Shown here: positions 1-11,527 of the stretch, in pieces | Layout of the letters: every line of letters starts with the position of its first letter | Position numbering within the stretch: position 1 is the first letter of the stretch | DNA from: Carnegiea gigantea | Taxonomy: Eukaryota > Streptophyta > Magnoliopsida > Caryophyllales > Cactaceae | Direction: 5' to 3' | Length of the DNA stretch: 64,000 nt | NCBI GenBank assembly: GCA_029747015.1 | Contig: JAKOGI010000024.1 | Location: forward strand, 1,292,001 to 1,356,000 | The notes under the pieces: model-generated | The model's input: only the letters and a program-made list of their open reading frames with translations | Told to the model about the DNA's origin: nothing | Databases searched by the model: none | Position numbers and translations under genes: made by a program

Positions 1-1069
1 CTCCTATATAGACACCCATGAGTTGCTAAGCCCGTGCAGCAAGGAAAGAGTAGAAAATCGATTCCAGCCAAGATCACAGTTGGACCGTGGTGCCTGCCAC
101 GGACCGTGGTGAAAGGTGAAGCTGTTGCCTCTTTGTTTTCCTTTGGCTGTGTGGTTGGAAGCATCCAAATCTTCCTATAAAAGTGTTATTCAGCAGTAAT
201 GGAAAAGAAGTAAGGACAGCATAGTTCATCTTCTTTCTTAAATTTTGTTCTTTTTGGTTTAGATTCTTGCTTTGATTATTGTGTTAGTGAGAAATCTTGA
301 GAGTGTGTGTTTGATTTAGAGGCGGTTTGAAGCCCTTGGTTGAAAGGCTATCTCAGTCAAGCTCTTCCTCTCAAATTTCGCCAAAACATTGATTAGTTGT
401 TTAATCTTTTATCATGTGTGAGTAGTTTTATTTTGTCTAGGGATTTTTTAGTTTATGAAAGTGTAGTTGGATCATGTTTTAATCTATAGAATTGTGCTTA
501 TTTCACGATTGGCTTGATTTCGTTCTATCAAGTGATTATCATGTTGTGAGTGGATTTTTTGCAAAGTTTGCTCGCACACCCGAAACAATTGAGTGAAAAA
601 CTGAAAGGTGAAATTTGATTGTTAGACTGCTTGATAAAACCTGACATAATATCGTCTCGAAAGAAAGATTTGCATATTAGGAGGACTAGAGAGTAATCGA
701 AGATATTCAACTTGGATTAAGACAAATTAGTCTGAAAGAACGACTTTTGCTTAGTTTAGGCAAATTTAGTTGATTTCTAAAGAATGGACTAGATTTCTGG
801 AGAGATTGCAATAGCTCGAATTAATCGATTAGAGAAAAGCACATGCTTATCATTTTGATCCAATCAACCATCATAACTACATGAATTCCTAGGCATTTTT
901 CCTTAATTGATTTAAAATTAGTGAATTTGAAGTTGTTAAATCAAACTTTCTTGAATTAGAATTTTACTTTGCATATTTTGATGGACAACACTCGATAGAT
1001 TACATTGGTCATTGAGGAGCGATCTTTTTTTCTATACTGGGACTACCCATGCGCATGTGGGAGTGGTCA
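1..1069 (+). repeat. 5' LTR of element A (left edge cut by window)
   Basis: It matches 7619-8647 along its whole length, for example in the GTTGCCTC block, the TATA region and the ACTACCC...GTGGTCA end. It ends in TCA directly before the primer-binding site. The TG start lies outside the window. Confidence 0.85.
75..183 (+). promoter_or_regulatory. LTR promoter: CCACGG/CCGTGG palindrome cluster and TATA box
   Basis: Two adjacent imperfect palindromes (75-111) contain CCGTGG and CCACGG half-sites. About 65 bases downstream is a TATA box, TATAAAAG (176-183). The same arrangement recurs in the other Athila-type LTRs of the window, which suggests a conserved U3 element. Promoter function is inferred from position. 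Confidence 0.55.
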
Positions 1070-1076
1070 ATGTTTT

Positions 1077-1094
1077 TAGCGCCATTACCAGGGA
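1077..1094 (+). promoter_or_regulatory. Primer-binding site (tRNA-Asp type) of element A
   Basis: It matches the 18-base complement of the plant tRNA-Asp 3' end at 14 of 18 positions. All four differences are G to A, as expected from cytosine deamination on the opposite strand. It lies seven bases after the LTR end. Confidence 0.75.
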
Positions 1095-1346
1095 CTTAAT
1101 CTGTGAACTATTGAGTTAGTCTTACAAAAGTGACTATGTATATTGTTGCCGTTTACTTTTTCTTTTTATTTTCTTGTTTGATTGGTCAAGTAGTGTTGGT
1201 GATAGTGCTTGCAGAAATTTTTCCCGTTTATGCGAAGTCCAATCTTGTATGAACCCGATCCTGAGATTAAAAGGACTTTGCATTTAAGGAGGAAGAAGCA
1301 AAGGATTGAAGAATAATGACGCGAGGCTAGAAGGAATTTAACAAAC

Positions 1347-2540
1347 ATGGCACGAGGAGAAGTGACCAAAGAAGGACACTTCGAGATTTCGTTACTCTTG
1401 GAGTCCAAGGGATCGCCTCAAGCATCGCTCGCCCTACTGCTAATGCCAATAATTGTGAGCTTAAACTGACAGTCTTCTCTGTAGTGTAACAATCCCAATT
1501 TGGAGGAACTCCTGTGGAAGACCCGAATGTACACCTCTCGGTCTTTTTAGAGGTGTGCAATATGTTGAAGCTTAATGGAGTCTCTACTGATGCCATTCGA
1601 TAAGCTTATTTCCCTTCTTATTGAGAGAAAAAGCAAGGGCTTGGTTACACTCTTTGCCATCGAGATGTAATACCACTTAGAATGAGTTAACAAGAGCCTT
1701 CCTCGCCAAGATTTTCCCTTCGAGCAAAACAACTAGCTTAAGGAATCAAATCACCAACTTTACACAAAAAGGATGAAGAGATGCTCTACAAAGCTTGGGA
1801 GCGGTTTAAAGATTTGCTGCACTTATGCCCCCATCATGGTCTTCAACATTGGATGATCATCCAAGCTTTTTATAATGGCGTGACCTAATCTATAAGGTCT
1901 ACTATTGATGTGGTAGCGGGAGGAACTTTGGTGAACAAAACTGAGGATAAAGCCTATAACTTAATTGAGGAAATGATACTTAATAATTTTCAATGGTCCA
2001 TCGAATGAGGCCAACCCAAATGGGTTAGAGGTAAGCCTAAAGTTGATGCAGCTACTTTGCTTTCTACTAAAGTAGATACTATGACTTAAAGATTGGACCG
2101 AATGAATGTTAAAGCTGTGAATTCTAGTGCCCCTTCCACTTGTGAAATTTGTGGATCTATTGAGCATGTGACTTTGAATTGTCAAGTTGGGAGCCCTTTT
2201 TCCTAAGAACCTATTGAAGTTAACTATGTTCAAAACTTCAACATGAGATCAACCAATGACCCTTATTCTAGTACCTATAATCTGCTTTGGAAGATCATCC
2301 GAACTTCTTATATAGGTCTATTCCAAACCCTTCGGATATGCCCCTAATGAATGCTAGACCACCCTCGGTCTTCAAAGACCTTATTTCCCTTTCCAAGTAT
2401 CCCAAAAGTCCAATTTTGAAACAATGATGGAAAGTATGCTTATGGCACAACAAAAATAGGATGAGTATATTAAGTAATTAGCCTCAAAGGTTGATGTGTT
2501 TACAACTCATAATAGGATGCTGGAAGCCTAGATTGCCTAA
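1347..2540 (+). pseudogene. Decayed gag of Athila-like element A
   Basis: The ATG at 1347 starts a frame matching the gag starts of the elements at 46699 and, on the minus strand, 11527. Recognisable blocks in shifting frames are GTPVEDPNVHLSVFLEVCN, a RAWL segment, a TTSLRNQITNF segment and DEEMLYKAWERFKDL. These belong to the retrotransposon gag domain that builds the particle shell. A later block contains CEICGSIEHVTLNC, a possible relic of a cysteine/histidine motif. Many stops and frameshifts make it non-functional. It is followed by the protease region. Confidence 0.8.
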
Positions 2541-3254
2541 AAAGCTAGCTTTTCATCTACGCCCCCGGATAGACTCCATAGCAAGCCAGAACCTAAACCT
2601 CGTGAGCAATGCAATTGTGTCACCTTGAAGGAAGAAGTAGAGGACTTTACTGACCCTGAGGATATACCAACGAAAGAGGGTAGGGAAATAATCATGGCTG
2701 AAAATAAGGAGATGAATGATGGTGACAAGACTGCCATATTGATAGAGAATGACACTATAGAGATCCCTATAATTTTTTCACCTAAGCTCCCTGACCCAGG
2801 CAGTTTTTCTATCCCCTATAGTGTGGGAAAGGTGAAAATTGAGAGAGCTTTATGTGATCTAGATGCAAGCGTTAGTATAATGCCATGTTCTTTGTTTCAT
2901 AAGCTTCACCTAGGACCATTACAAGCCGCACCATTTTCACTATAGCTAGCAGTTCTGAGATGAGACCCATAGGTAAATTGGATAATGTGCTAATCAATAT
3001 AAGATATATTTGGGTGTTGGACGACTTTATCATAGTTGATATGTCCGAGACCGATGATGATCAAATTATCCTAGGTCGGCCTATTTTGGCTAAAAGCTGG
3101 TTGCCATATTGATGTAAGAAAGGGACGTGTAACTTTTGAGGTGGAAGAACATTATGTTGTGTTTTGTCATATGAAGGAGAAAGTCATTTCTGCTGATTGT
3201 TCTGTATTGGATGAATTTCCCCCTTACCTTGAGATTGATATGAGGATGTCTTGA
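2541..3254 (+). pseudogene. Retropepsin-like aspartic protease remnant of element A
   Basis: An open stretch (2625-2945) contains IPIIFSPKLPDPGSFSIPY followed by the active-site region ALCDLDASVSIMPCSLF. In this family the active site normally reads D-L-G-A-S; here the glycine is aspartate, so activity is unlikely. Homology continues past a stop, with a region encoding I-L-G-R-P-I near 3075, up to a stop at 3252. The product would cut the Gag-Pol polyprotein. Reverse transcriptase should follow but does not. Confidence 0.7.
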
Positions 3255-3257
3255 ATT

Positions 3258-3761
3258 ATGAAGATCCTCCTGACTTTTAGTAGATTTCTCATAAGGACCC
3301 CAGCCAAAGGTATGTTAAGGTGGAGTTTGCTGCTCCTATATCACCTAACATGCCCAAGGTTCAGGCCCATGTTTCTAATGAGTCTTCTAGAGCGCTATTA
3401 CAGGTTTTCTCAGGCTGTTCTCTCTTTGCCGCCTATAGAAGGCTTTGATGCAGATTTTGATTTGAGGATTGAACAAGTCGATACTAGCCCGTCTGATAGG
3501 CTACGAGTGTGCTTTGTTTTGTACGTCGATGATGTCTTAAGGCATCAAGTTATGGAAACAAAGGACCTTCAACCCGAGCTTTTGCGATGGTACCTTCAAC
3601 TGAAAAAGTTTGATTTTGTGGTCCATGATAAGGCCAACTTCTATAACACACATAGAAGAAGGGTCAAGCTCTTGACCTTAAAAGAGCGCTACTTAGGAGG
3701 CAAGCCAAGCCCTTTTTCTTTTTTCTTCCTTAGCTTTGATTTTTACTATTTTGTAGTTTAA
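3258..3761 (+). pseudogene. Possible C-terminal pol remnant of element A
   Basis: This is a 167-codon open frame after the protease. Its end, around ELLRWYLQLKKFDF and RRVKLLTLKERYLGG, resembles the tail that follows integrase in Athila polyproteins, but I recognise it only weakly. If right, the reverse transcriptase to integrase segment was deleted between about 3250 and 3550. A YVDD string within it is not a polymerase site, because none of the surrounding reverse transcriptase motifs is present. Confidence 0.4.
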
Positions 3762-4329
3762 AGAAAAAAAAAGAGAAGAAAAGGAAAAAAAAAAAGAGAA
3801 AACAAAAACTATGGAATAAAATGTTTTGGCAGTGCGGCCAGGGTACCCAGCACTATGGTCGTGGGGTCCCAATCTAGAAAAATTGAAAAAAACGGAATCA
3901 GCAGACACCACGGTTGGACCGTGGTGAACGCCATGGTCCATGGTGACCTGCTACGGCCTGCAGTCTAGGTTTTTGACCACAGTGCCCCCCATTTTCCCTC
4001 ACACTTCATCTTCTTCACGACACACTCTCTCTACCTCCATTTTCTCTTTCTAAACCTCCATAACTACAACCTCTATTCTTACCTCGTTTCTTCTGACGTT
4101 TTCCCCCATTTTCACCCAAATCATCCCTTTTCACTTAATGTTTTTCTCTTTTCACACAAATTTCATCTCTTTCTTCATCTTCTTCTTCAAACTCATCTCA
4201 CTTCATTCATCCACTGTACCCATCTTTTTCTCTCTCTTGTTCTTCTTCTTTTTACTTAATTTCTTCATTTTTCTTCTTTAAATTTTCTTATTTAGGTTTT
4301 AGTTTTGGTTTTTTGTTGATTTTACAACA
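3762..4329 (+). other. Non-coding spacer with pyrimidine-rich leader before ORF-1
   Basis: An A/G-rich stretch (3761-3800) is followed by a palindrome cluster (3907-3945) and by about 300 bases very rich in C and T (4010-4310). The stretch ends just before the ATG of ORF-1. A TTATTTAGGT sequence near 4290 could be a splice acceptor. I see no coding frame. The position fits a leader or internal promoter for ORF-1. Confidence 0.5.
3907..3945 (+). promoter_or_regulatory. Internal copy of the LTR palindrome cluster
   Basis: Two adjacent palindromes of the form ACCACGGT-N-ACCGTGGT and CCATGGTCCATGG repeat the LTR cluster at 75-111 and 7692-7730, including the spacing between the two units. It lies about 385 bases before the ORF-1 start. 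A regulatory role for ORF-1 is an inference. Confidence 0.5.
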
Positions 4330-5659
4330 ATGGCACCTACCAAAAGACAGAGGAGTATCAAGGAGGTTGGATCCTCAAGTCATGCACCAACTTGACCTCA
4401 AACAACATCCTAAACCTCCACTAATGCGTGAGCTAAAGGTAACATTCCTAATTCCCTTGGTTTAATGCAGCCTGATCATGTTACTAGATATATTTGTTTG
4501 AATGAACACATGGTTGTGGCAACTAGATATTATGATGAGGAATTGTTAGATCGATTAGGAATGCTAGATGATATTCGGTGGTTATTTGTACGAGGTAGTA
4601 TGGGACACTTTTTAGAAATAAAAGAGCATACATAGCGGGACCTGACCCTAGAGTTACTAAGTGCACTCCATGTCGAGGTCACTACAGGGCCTCAATGTCA
4701 AGCCGGGTACACATCATTTTATTTTCAGGGATAATTTTACGAGTTGAACTTAGGTACCTTTAATGGTATATTCGATCTTCCACCTAGCATGGATTTAGCG
4801 AACCGCCAAGTCCCCATCAAATTTAGTCTGAATGCATTTTAGGGCAAACTTTCGGGGAGTGTTAGGTACAGCACTAGTTAATCAAAGTGCACTCATATTA
4901 GGAACCCTTGCATTAGAGTAGCTCAGCGTACCTTGGTTTGTTATTTCTTTGCCCGAGACAATTGTCTGAATGTCCCGCGATTGTTTGAGTCGTCCTTTTG
5001 TCCTGTATGCTTGACGGTGTCCAATTTGACCCCAATTCATTTTTGGCCATGTAGTTGCATAGTGCTGCTATTAGCACTAACGGTAGGATAGTCATAGGTG
5101 GTATTGTGACTACTGTTGCTAAATTTTTGGGTATTAAGCCTAACCCTGAGGATAGAGTTTTCGGGTCCGAGAAGCTTGATCAAATTGCCTTTGAAATTAT
5201 GAACTTTTGTAAAGTTGAGGTTGGGCATTTATATTGGATTTACTCTGGGAACCGGCTTTTTCTGCTTCCCAATGTTGATCGAACCACCTTACTTCACTGG
5301 GCTAACCTTTATTGGGTATCTGGTGATAATGAGGTTGTTCAACCCGCACCCTATCATCCAGCCCCTCATTCTAGTCAAGCAAGGCCTATTCTTCCTCTCA
5401 ACCACCCCCTCCTGACTATACCGACCTCCAAGACACCCTTAGATCCATTCAAGAGGAGCAAGCTTCCCTTCGAGCATTTGTTGCTTCTGAGAACGCTGCT
5501 CTTTGGGACTTTGTCTAAGAGCACCACGGTGAGTTTCGTGGAATGCTTGCCACCCAGACTCAATATCTCTAGGACTATAGGGTATGTCTAGAGACCTGTC
5601 GGGATTGGCATATCTCTTATGGCCAACCACCCCATCCTCCTCCACCACCTCCTTTCTGA
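4330..5659 (+). pseudogene. ATHILA ORF-1 (env-position protein), degenerate
   Basis: The frame starts MAPTKRQRS and continues, through stops and frameshifts, with DHVTRYICLNEHMVVATRYYDEE-like, GTFNGIFDLPPSMDL and CYFFARDN blocks. It ends in a proline run (PHPPPPPPF) before a stop at 5657. The N-terminal basic stretch, the order of blocks and the place between pol and the 3' LTR are those of the ATHILA ORF-1 family, sometimes called env-like. I see no signal peptide or clear fusion peptide, so an envelope role is not supported here. The element at 45299 keeps only the last proline codons of this gene. Confidence 0.7.
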
Positions 5660-7434
5660 TTGCTTTGTACTACTCCCCTTCCCTTTTTCTATTGTGTGCC
5701 CACATTGAGGGCAATGTGTGATTGAAGAATGGGTGAGTTAGTCATTATATTTGGTGTTTGATACCTGAATTGGTTTAGTGTGCTTGTATTTTGTATATGT
5801 TGTTTGAGATAGTTTTTGGAGTTTTTGTTTTAGGTTTCAGTATTTTATAAGCAGTATTTTAGTAAGTGGAGCTAGTTTTCTTTTCATTCTAGGTTGCATT
5901 TTAGTCCCTTTTCATTTTTGTTTGCATTGTTATTAGGACTATGCATGTACTAAAAAAAATCTTTTTTTAAAAAACAAAAAAAGCAGAAAGTAAAAAAAAT
6001 CCTCCGATGATGATCTGTGTAGACTAGGTAGACTTCTTTGGTTAGTTTCATCCTTTGATTTGCCCAAATTGTGCATAAAATATTTAAAAATGAGTTTGTG
6101 AAAACGAGATCTATGTTTTGACCCCATTTTGAGTGTGAGTTGATTACCCCATGAATCTTTACATGAATTTTAGCATGTGTTTACTAATGAGCTAGTTATG
6201 ACCTTGGTAGATGTCCCATGAGGCTTTGAGCTTTTAGAGACTATTTATCAATTTAGTCTCATATTTCTTTCATGTGTGAATCTTCCTTAACATCATTTCT
6301 CGAGAACTTGCTTTGATTCTCATTCAAGATCACATTTTGCATATGCATTTAGGTAATATGATTAAGGCATTTTTTCTTCAATTTGTTAAACCCAACGGCC
6401 AAATAGCCACCTTTGTTGTATATTATATCCCTTGCTAGCCCCTTTGAGTCTAAAATCATTTTTTCCTAATTTGAATCTCCCATTATAGCCTATGGCCAAA
6501 TGGTTATCTTACCCTTAAGCCATGACTAGATGAGCATTTCATTCTTTTGCATCAAGTTTGATAGGGCACTAGTATGGTGGAGTGCTTTCTTTTAGTGCGT
6601 TTTGGTTGTTTGGTGAAGAGATGTGAGATCTTGATAAATACCTTCTCTAACTATACAAATCTTAGAGAAGAATTGGAATTTAAATTTTGATATGAATTTC
6701 CCTTTGCTAACGTATTTCGAAAAAAGAAGAAAAAAATAATTGAAAAAGAGAAAAAAGGAAAACGAAAAAAAAAAAGAAAGAAAGTGTTAGCCTGGTTGGA
6801 ATTGTAAATTCTTGTGATTTTCAACTCTTTCTTTCTTCAATTGAGGATGCATTTTGGTAAATTATAATGGTTTAAGGGGGATGTAGTATGATGCATTGGA
6901 ATCGTTTAGCTCTTAGTCTATGGCTTCTAGCTCCTCATTTCCAAAACATTTGTTTCCGTTTAACCTTTACCCATAGCCCCTTTACAACCTCATGAAAGTC
7001 CTCATGATTGTCTAGTGTGTTTGCATTTTATTGATGGCGAATTTGAGAGTCTTGTCAAGCTTGTGGTATATTTGAGTATAAGGAATGATAATTGAGGAAA
7101 CCTTTTTGTGCACATTTTAAAACACATGAGTGACAAGTGCCACATAACTATAGTGAGGTTCTACTAGCCTTGCTAGCTTCATTTGTTTTATATGGTGAAT
7201 GACTGTATTTGACGATTTGGGGGGATTGATCTAAGTTTGACATTGTGGTCTATCAAGTGATTTTTGAAAATTTCATCCCCTAATATGTTTGATAATGATT
7301 TGTGCATCTTTTTAGGCTACCTTTGGATCAGCTTTGATATTGGGATGTTACTTATATCTATCCTGAGGAGCTTCTGTATCTTGTTGGTTTTAGCGCTGCT
7401 TGAGGACAAGCAACAGTTTAAGCATGGGGGAGTT
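5660..7434 (+). other. Long non-coding 3' region of element A, ending in the polypurine tract
   Basis: There is no coding frame. The region aligns along its length with 50475-52228 of the other Athila-like element, including the GCCCACATTGAGGGCAATG block near 5698, an A-rich block near 6730 and the GAGGACAAGCAACAGTTTAA block. It ends in the purine-rich AGCATGGGGGAG at 7421-7432, the likely plus-strand primer, directly before the LTR. Confidence 0.7.
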
Positions 7435-8647
7435 TGATAAGTTCTTAATGCATACATCATTTTAGGGCTATTTTGCGACATTTTAAAGAGAATTATGCGC
7501 TTAATGTCATAATCTATACTCCTATTCTCGATTTATGCTTGGGTATGGTTGTTTGATGTGTTTTGCTAGATTTTAAGACTTTTCACCCAGCATTTGACCC
7601 TTATTGGATGTATTTTGACCTCCCTCATGGACACCCATGTGCTGGTACGCCTGTGGAGGAAGGAACGAGCAGAAAATCAGTTCCAGCCAATACCACGGTC
7701 AAACCGTGGTACCTACTATGGACCATGGTGAGAGGTGAAACTGTTGCCTCTTTATTTTCCTTTGGGTGTGTGTTTGAAAACATCTAAATTTTTCTACAAA
7801 AGGCATCATTCAGTAGCAATAGAGAAGAAGCAAGAATAGCATAGTTCATCTTCGTTCTCAAATTTTGCTCTTTTTAATTTAGATTCTTATTTTGATTATT
7901 GTTTTAGTGATAAATCTTGAGAGCATATGTTTGACTTAGACGTGGTTTAAAACCCTTGGTTAAAAGGCTATCTCAGTCAAGCTTTTCCTCTCAGATTTTG
8001 CCCAAACATTGGTTAGTTGTTTAATCTTTTATCATGTGCGAGTAATTTTATTTTGTCTAGGGATTTAGTAGTTTATGAAACTGTAGGTTGATCATGTTTT
8101 AATCTATAGAATTCTGCTTATTTCATGATTGGTTGGTTTCATTCTATCAAGTGATTATCATGTTGTGAGTGAATTTTTAGCCAAAGTTTGTTTGCACACT
8201 TAAAACAATTGAGTAAAAAACTGAAAGGTGATATTTGATTTTTGGACTGCTTGATAAAACCTAATATAACGCCACCTCAAAAGAAAGATTTGCACGTTAG
8301 GAGGATTAGAGAGTAATGGAAGATATTCAACTTGGATGAAGACAAATTAGTTTAAAAGAACGACTTTTTAATTTCTGGAGAGATTGTAATTCCTCGAGAT
8401 TGACCGATTAGAGGAAAAACATATGCTTATCATTTTGATCCAATAAACTTTCATAACTATATGAATTCCTAGGCATCTTTCTTAATTGATTTAAATTAGT
8501 GAATTTGAAGTTGTTAAATTAAACTTTTTTGAATTAGAATTTTACTTAGCATATTTTGATAGACAAAACTCGATAGATTACATTGGTCCCTAAAGAGCGA
8601 TCGTTTTATCTGTACTACAACCATCCGTGCGCTTGTGGTAGTGGTCA
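7435..8647 (+). repeat. 3' LTR of element A
   Basis: The LTR begins TGATAAGTTCTTAATG and ends GTCA (1213 bases). It matches 1-1069. The palindrome cluster is kept (7692-7730), but the TATA box has decayed to CTACAAAAGG near 7795. Position 8648 returns to the host element. Confidence 0.85.
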
Positions 8648-10484
8648 ATGGGGTAGACAACCTTGATGAGCACGTTATACTTATATGTAGGCCAATATCG
8701 TTGCTACATGGGTGATTTAGTTAGTTAGAATGTATGCAGTCTTCTCCCTTGTATATTTAAGTTTGTAAATTCAAACTGTTTTTCTCTTTTTATCTGTCTT
8801 TTCCTTTTTCATTTTCTTTTCTAAATTTTATGGGCATATCTTCTGCAAACCCCCATGAACCTCACTCACCCGCTAGGGGTGACCTAGGGGTTTAAAGGGC
8901 TAATTGCATATGCTAAGTGCAACCGTGATTCCTATGAAAGTGAGTTAGGATTCTATTTTCTTTTCTAGGAATTTTTTTAGTTTTGTTTTACTCGGGGATG
9001 AGCAACATTAAGGTGTGGGGTATTTGTTAAATCATGCATTATAATATTTTATACCTTTTTATTGTCTAATTTTTGCTCAAAATAAATTATTGGATTAGGA
9101 TTTTAATAAATATTTTGTATATTTTGTAAGGATGTGAAAATTTGGAAAAATGGCTTGCCAAAAGGAAGAAAGGATGGATTGGATCAGGCAATGGGAAGAA
9201 CCAAGAAAGAGCCACAACCTGTTGCGCATGAAGCCCAGTCCAGAAGACCAGCTTTTTCTCTTTCCCTTTCCTTTCTCTCTTTGGGTTGACCCAGGCATTT
9301 TTTTTTTCTTATCTTCCATGGCCCAGGCTCGCCCCCTCCTCCATCTTTCTTTCCTTTCCCCCACGGGCCTGCCCAGCTCACCTTCTGGCCCAGTTCACTA
9401 CTCTCTCTACCCATCTCCACTTAACTAATCACGAGTGAGTCATGTGAGCCCCAAGCAGCTTTCTCTCTCCCCTCTCTTCGTTTTCTTCCACGTTTTTCGC
9501 TACCTAGAAACCAGAGGACAGAACAGAGCACGATGGCTCTTCATCTTCCCCATGACTTCACCATTTCTTCTTCTTTCTCCTCCTTTATAAGTCATCAACA
9601 CCCATTACTTCGCTGTCACATTTGGCCGTTACCCATCCCCTTTTCTTCTTTCTCCTCAATGGTTTGGTGCTCAAGAACACGAAAATAGAACAGGGCTGTC
9701 GCCTCTTTCCCCTCATCTGTTACTCCCTTTCTTTCATTATCATTTAATCCATCATCATCATCATTAAACCATCGGTTACAAGGGTTGATTGATGGGCAAT
9801 CAAAGGGGATGAAGGACAGTGTTCTAGTGAGCTTAAAAAAAGGGTCGAAAATAGAGAGTTATAGGGGGGAGGTCCCAGTTCATGTATTCAATTCACTATT
9901 CACAGTTGTAGTTTTCAGATTTAGTTGTCAGTTTCACAATTGATGTAATTTGAATTTAGAGTTGGTTTATTGATTAGAGCTTAAAAATTCAGTTTTGAGA
10001 TTTCAGATTCAAGAGTCCTATTCCATATTTTGAGTTCTAAGAATCCCCTACGTTGGATTGGCATGCTCTGTTTCAGTCAAAGTCAAGGTACGGGTTTATT
10101 CAATTAGAGAAGAATATTGACATTGGAAGTGAGTTTCTGGGCAAGCAAATTCAGTAGTGAAGTGCTTCTCTCCACTTAATCCTACTTTGATAATTTGGTT
10201 TGGCATCCAATTTTATTGTTCCTGTTGCTAATTGGATTCTTTTGCCATGCTTTAAAACTGAAAGTGAGTTTGAATGTTTATTTTTAGTTTTTTTTTATTA
10301 AGTTGATTATGAGGAAGTAAAGTTAGGCAAATCACATAGTTAAATTTAAATAATAAATCACTTTCATTAGCTAGTTAAAGCAAGCTAGTCTAGGTCATTT
10401 GTAATTCAGTTTTATAATTCGTCCTTGAGGATCGACATCCGTAGGTACTGCGATGATAAACCGTATACTTGCGGAAACTTACAG
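8648..10484 (+). mobile_element. 3' end of Ty3/gypsy-type element D
   Basis: Only the end of the element is in the window: about 380 bases of non-coding 3' region, a purine-rich tract ending GGTGTGGGGTATT (9012-9024) and one full LTR. The phrase GGGGATGAGCAACATTAAGG before the tract is like the 3' end of other gypsy elements here, but the LTR is a different family. Element A is inserted in it on the left, and D itself lies in the minus-strand gag of element C. Confidence 0.65.
9025..10484 (+). repeat. 3' LTR of element D
   Basis: The LTR starts TGTTAAATCATGC after the polypurine tract and ends CTTGCGGAAACTTACA (1460 bases). The end is fixed by the point where the antisense gag of element C resumes. 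The TCCTTGAGGATCGAC segment near the end is common at the ends of plant gypsy LTRs. Open frames at 9150-9430 are low-complexity and do not look coding. Confidence 0.65.
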
Positions 10485-10489
10485 CAATG

Positions 10490-11527
10490 GGATGGTCTTT
10501 GAGATCCAGGTGGTGGCCTAAAATTCGTTTGGGCCACGAGTGGGGCATTAGACTTATAAGAGAAATTAAGGTGATTTCTCCAACCTGGATTATACGTGCT
10601 AGAGAAAGGGTCATTTGTTAGCCTAGGGTTGTAGTTGTTCACATAATTGACCGAATCACTTACATCTTATACAAATGGACTACCCACTTGATAATGCACT
10701 ATTTAATGATCAACAGATCCACATGTATCACATGACAGGGAGGGGCACTTGAACTAACAGAATTAACATTCAAGCATTCCAACTTTTGGGACATAGCATC
10801 AACTTTAGAACAAAGCATAGAAATAACATCTAATTCCAGCTTACCTCCAATCCCCTTGCATTGTGCTCTCTCAAACGACCATTGAAATTGGTTAAGGGCC
10901 ATCTCTTCTATAAGATTGTGTACATCATCTTCAGGTTTTGTTCATTAGAATACCTCCTGCTGCCATAACAATAATGAACCTTAATGATTGGGTGACTCCA
11001 ATTGTAAGATGTCAGCACAATCATCCATCTTTGAACACCATGGTGAGGGCATAATCGTAAAAGATCCTTGAATTGCTCCCAGGTTTCATAAAGAGTCTCA
11101 TCTTCCTTTTAAGGGAAAATAATGATTTGATTCTGCAAGCTTGCTGTCTTACTCGGAGGAAAGAACTTGGCAAGAAAAACTTTTGTGAGCTCGTCCCATG
11201 TTATTATGCATTCTGGAAGTGACGAGTGAAGCCACGCCCTCATGTTATCCCTAAGTGAAAAGGGAAATAGGCACAAGCGAATGGCATTGGTAGAAACTTT
11301 GTTGAGGTTTAATGTATCACACACCTCTAAAAAGACCGAGAGGTGTAAGTTTGGATCTTCTAGTGGGGTGCTTCTGAATTGAATTGTTGTACCATGGATA
11401 TAAGGGCTAGTTTGAGCTCAAAGTTCTTTGCTTCTCCGTTTAGCTAAGCAATGCATAAGGAAATGCCTTTGACTCTTGGGGTAACAAAATCCAAAAGTGT
11501 CCTTTGGTCACCTCTTACTCCTGCCAT
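10490..11527 (-). pseudogene. gag of element C, truncated by insertion of D
   Basis: The minus-strand ATG at 11527 opens MAGVRGDQRTLLDFVTPRV, matching the gag of element B. Further blocks in changing frames are the MCDTLNLNKVSTNAIRLCLF stretch with RAWLHSSLPECIITWDELTK (11109-11324) and, toward the break, a YNPGWRNHLNFSYKSNAP stretch typical of the C-terminal part of Athila gag. The frame is cut at about 10485 by the LTR of element D. Several stops and frameshifts are present. Confidence 0.8.

Larger units (their letters stand above)
1..8647 (+). mobile_element. Athila-like LTR retrotransposon A, non-autonomous
   Basis: Two related LTRs flank an internal region of about 6.4 kb holding a tRNA-Asp-type primer-binding site, decayed gag, an aspartic protease remnant, an ATHILA ORF-1 and a long non-coding 3' region. 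The left LTR is cut by the window edge; alignment with the right LTR suggests about 185 bases are missing. I find no reverse transcriptase, RNase H or integrase core between protease and ORF-1, so the element could only move with enzymes from a relative. It shares LTRs, gag start and 3' region with the element at 45299-53495. It is inserted in another retroelement that resumes at 8648. Family assignment rests on the primer site, the gag motifs and ORF-1. Confidence 0.85.

Noticed and set aside
3258..3761. YVDD string in the open frame of element A, suggesting reverse transcriptase
   Set aside because: None of the neighbouring RT motifs is present; the frame ends in a pol-tail-like sequence. 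Treated as chance.
4330..5659. ORF-1 of element A as a true viral envelope gene
   Set aside because: No signal peptide, cleavage site or clear membrane anchor is visible; it matches ATHILA ORF-1 in layout, whose function is not established.
9150..9430. Overlapping open frames on both strands as a small host gene
   Set aside because: They lie inside the LTR of element D, overlap each other on opposite strands and have low-complexity composition.
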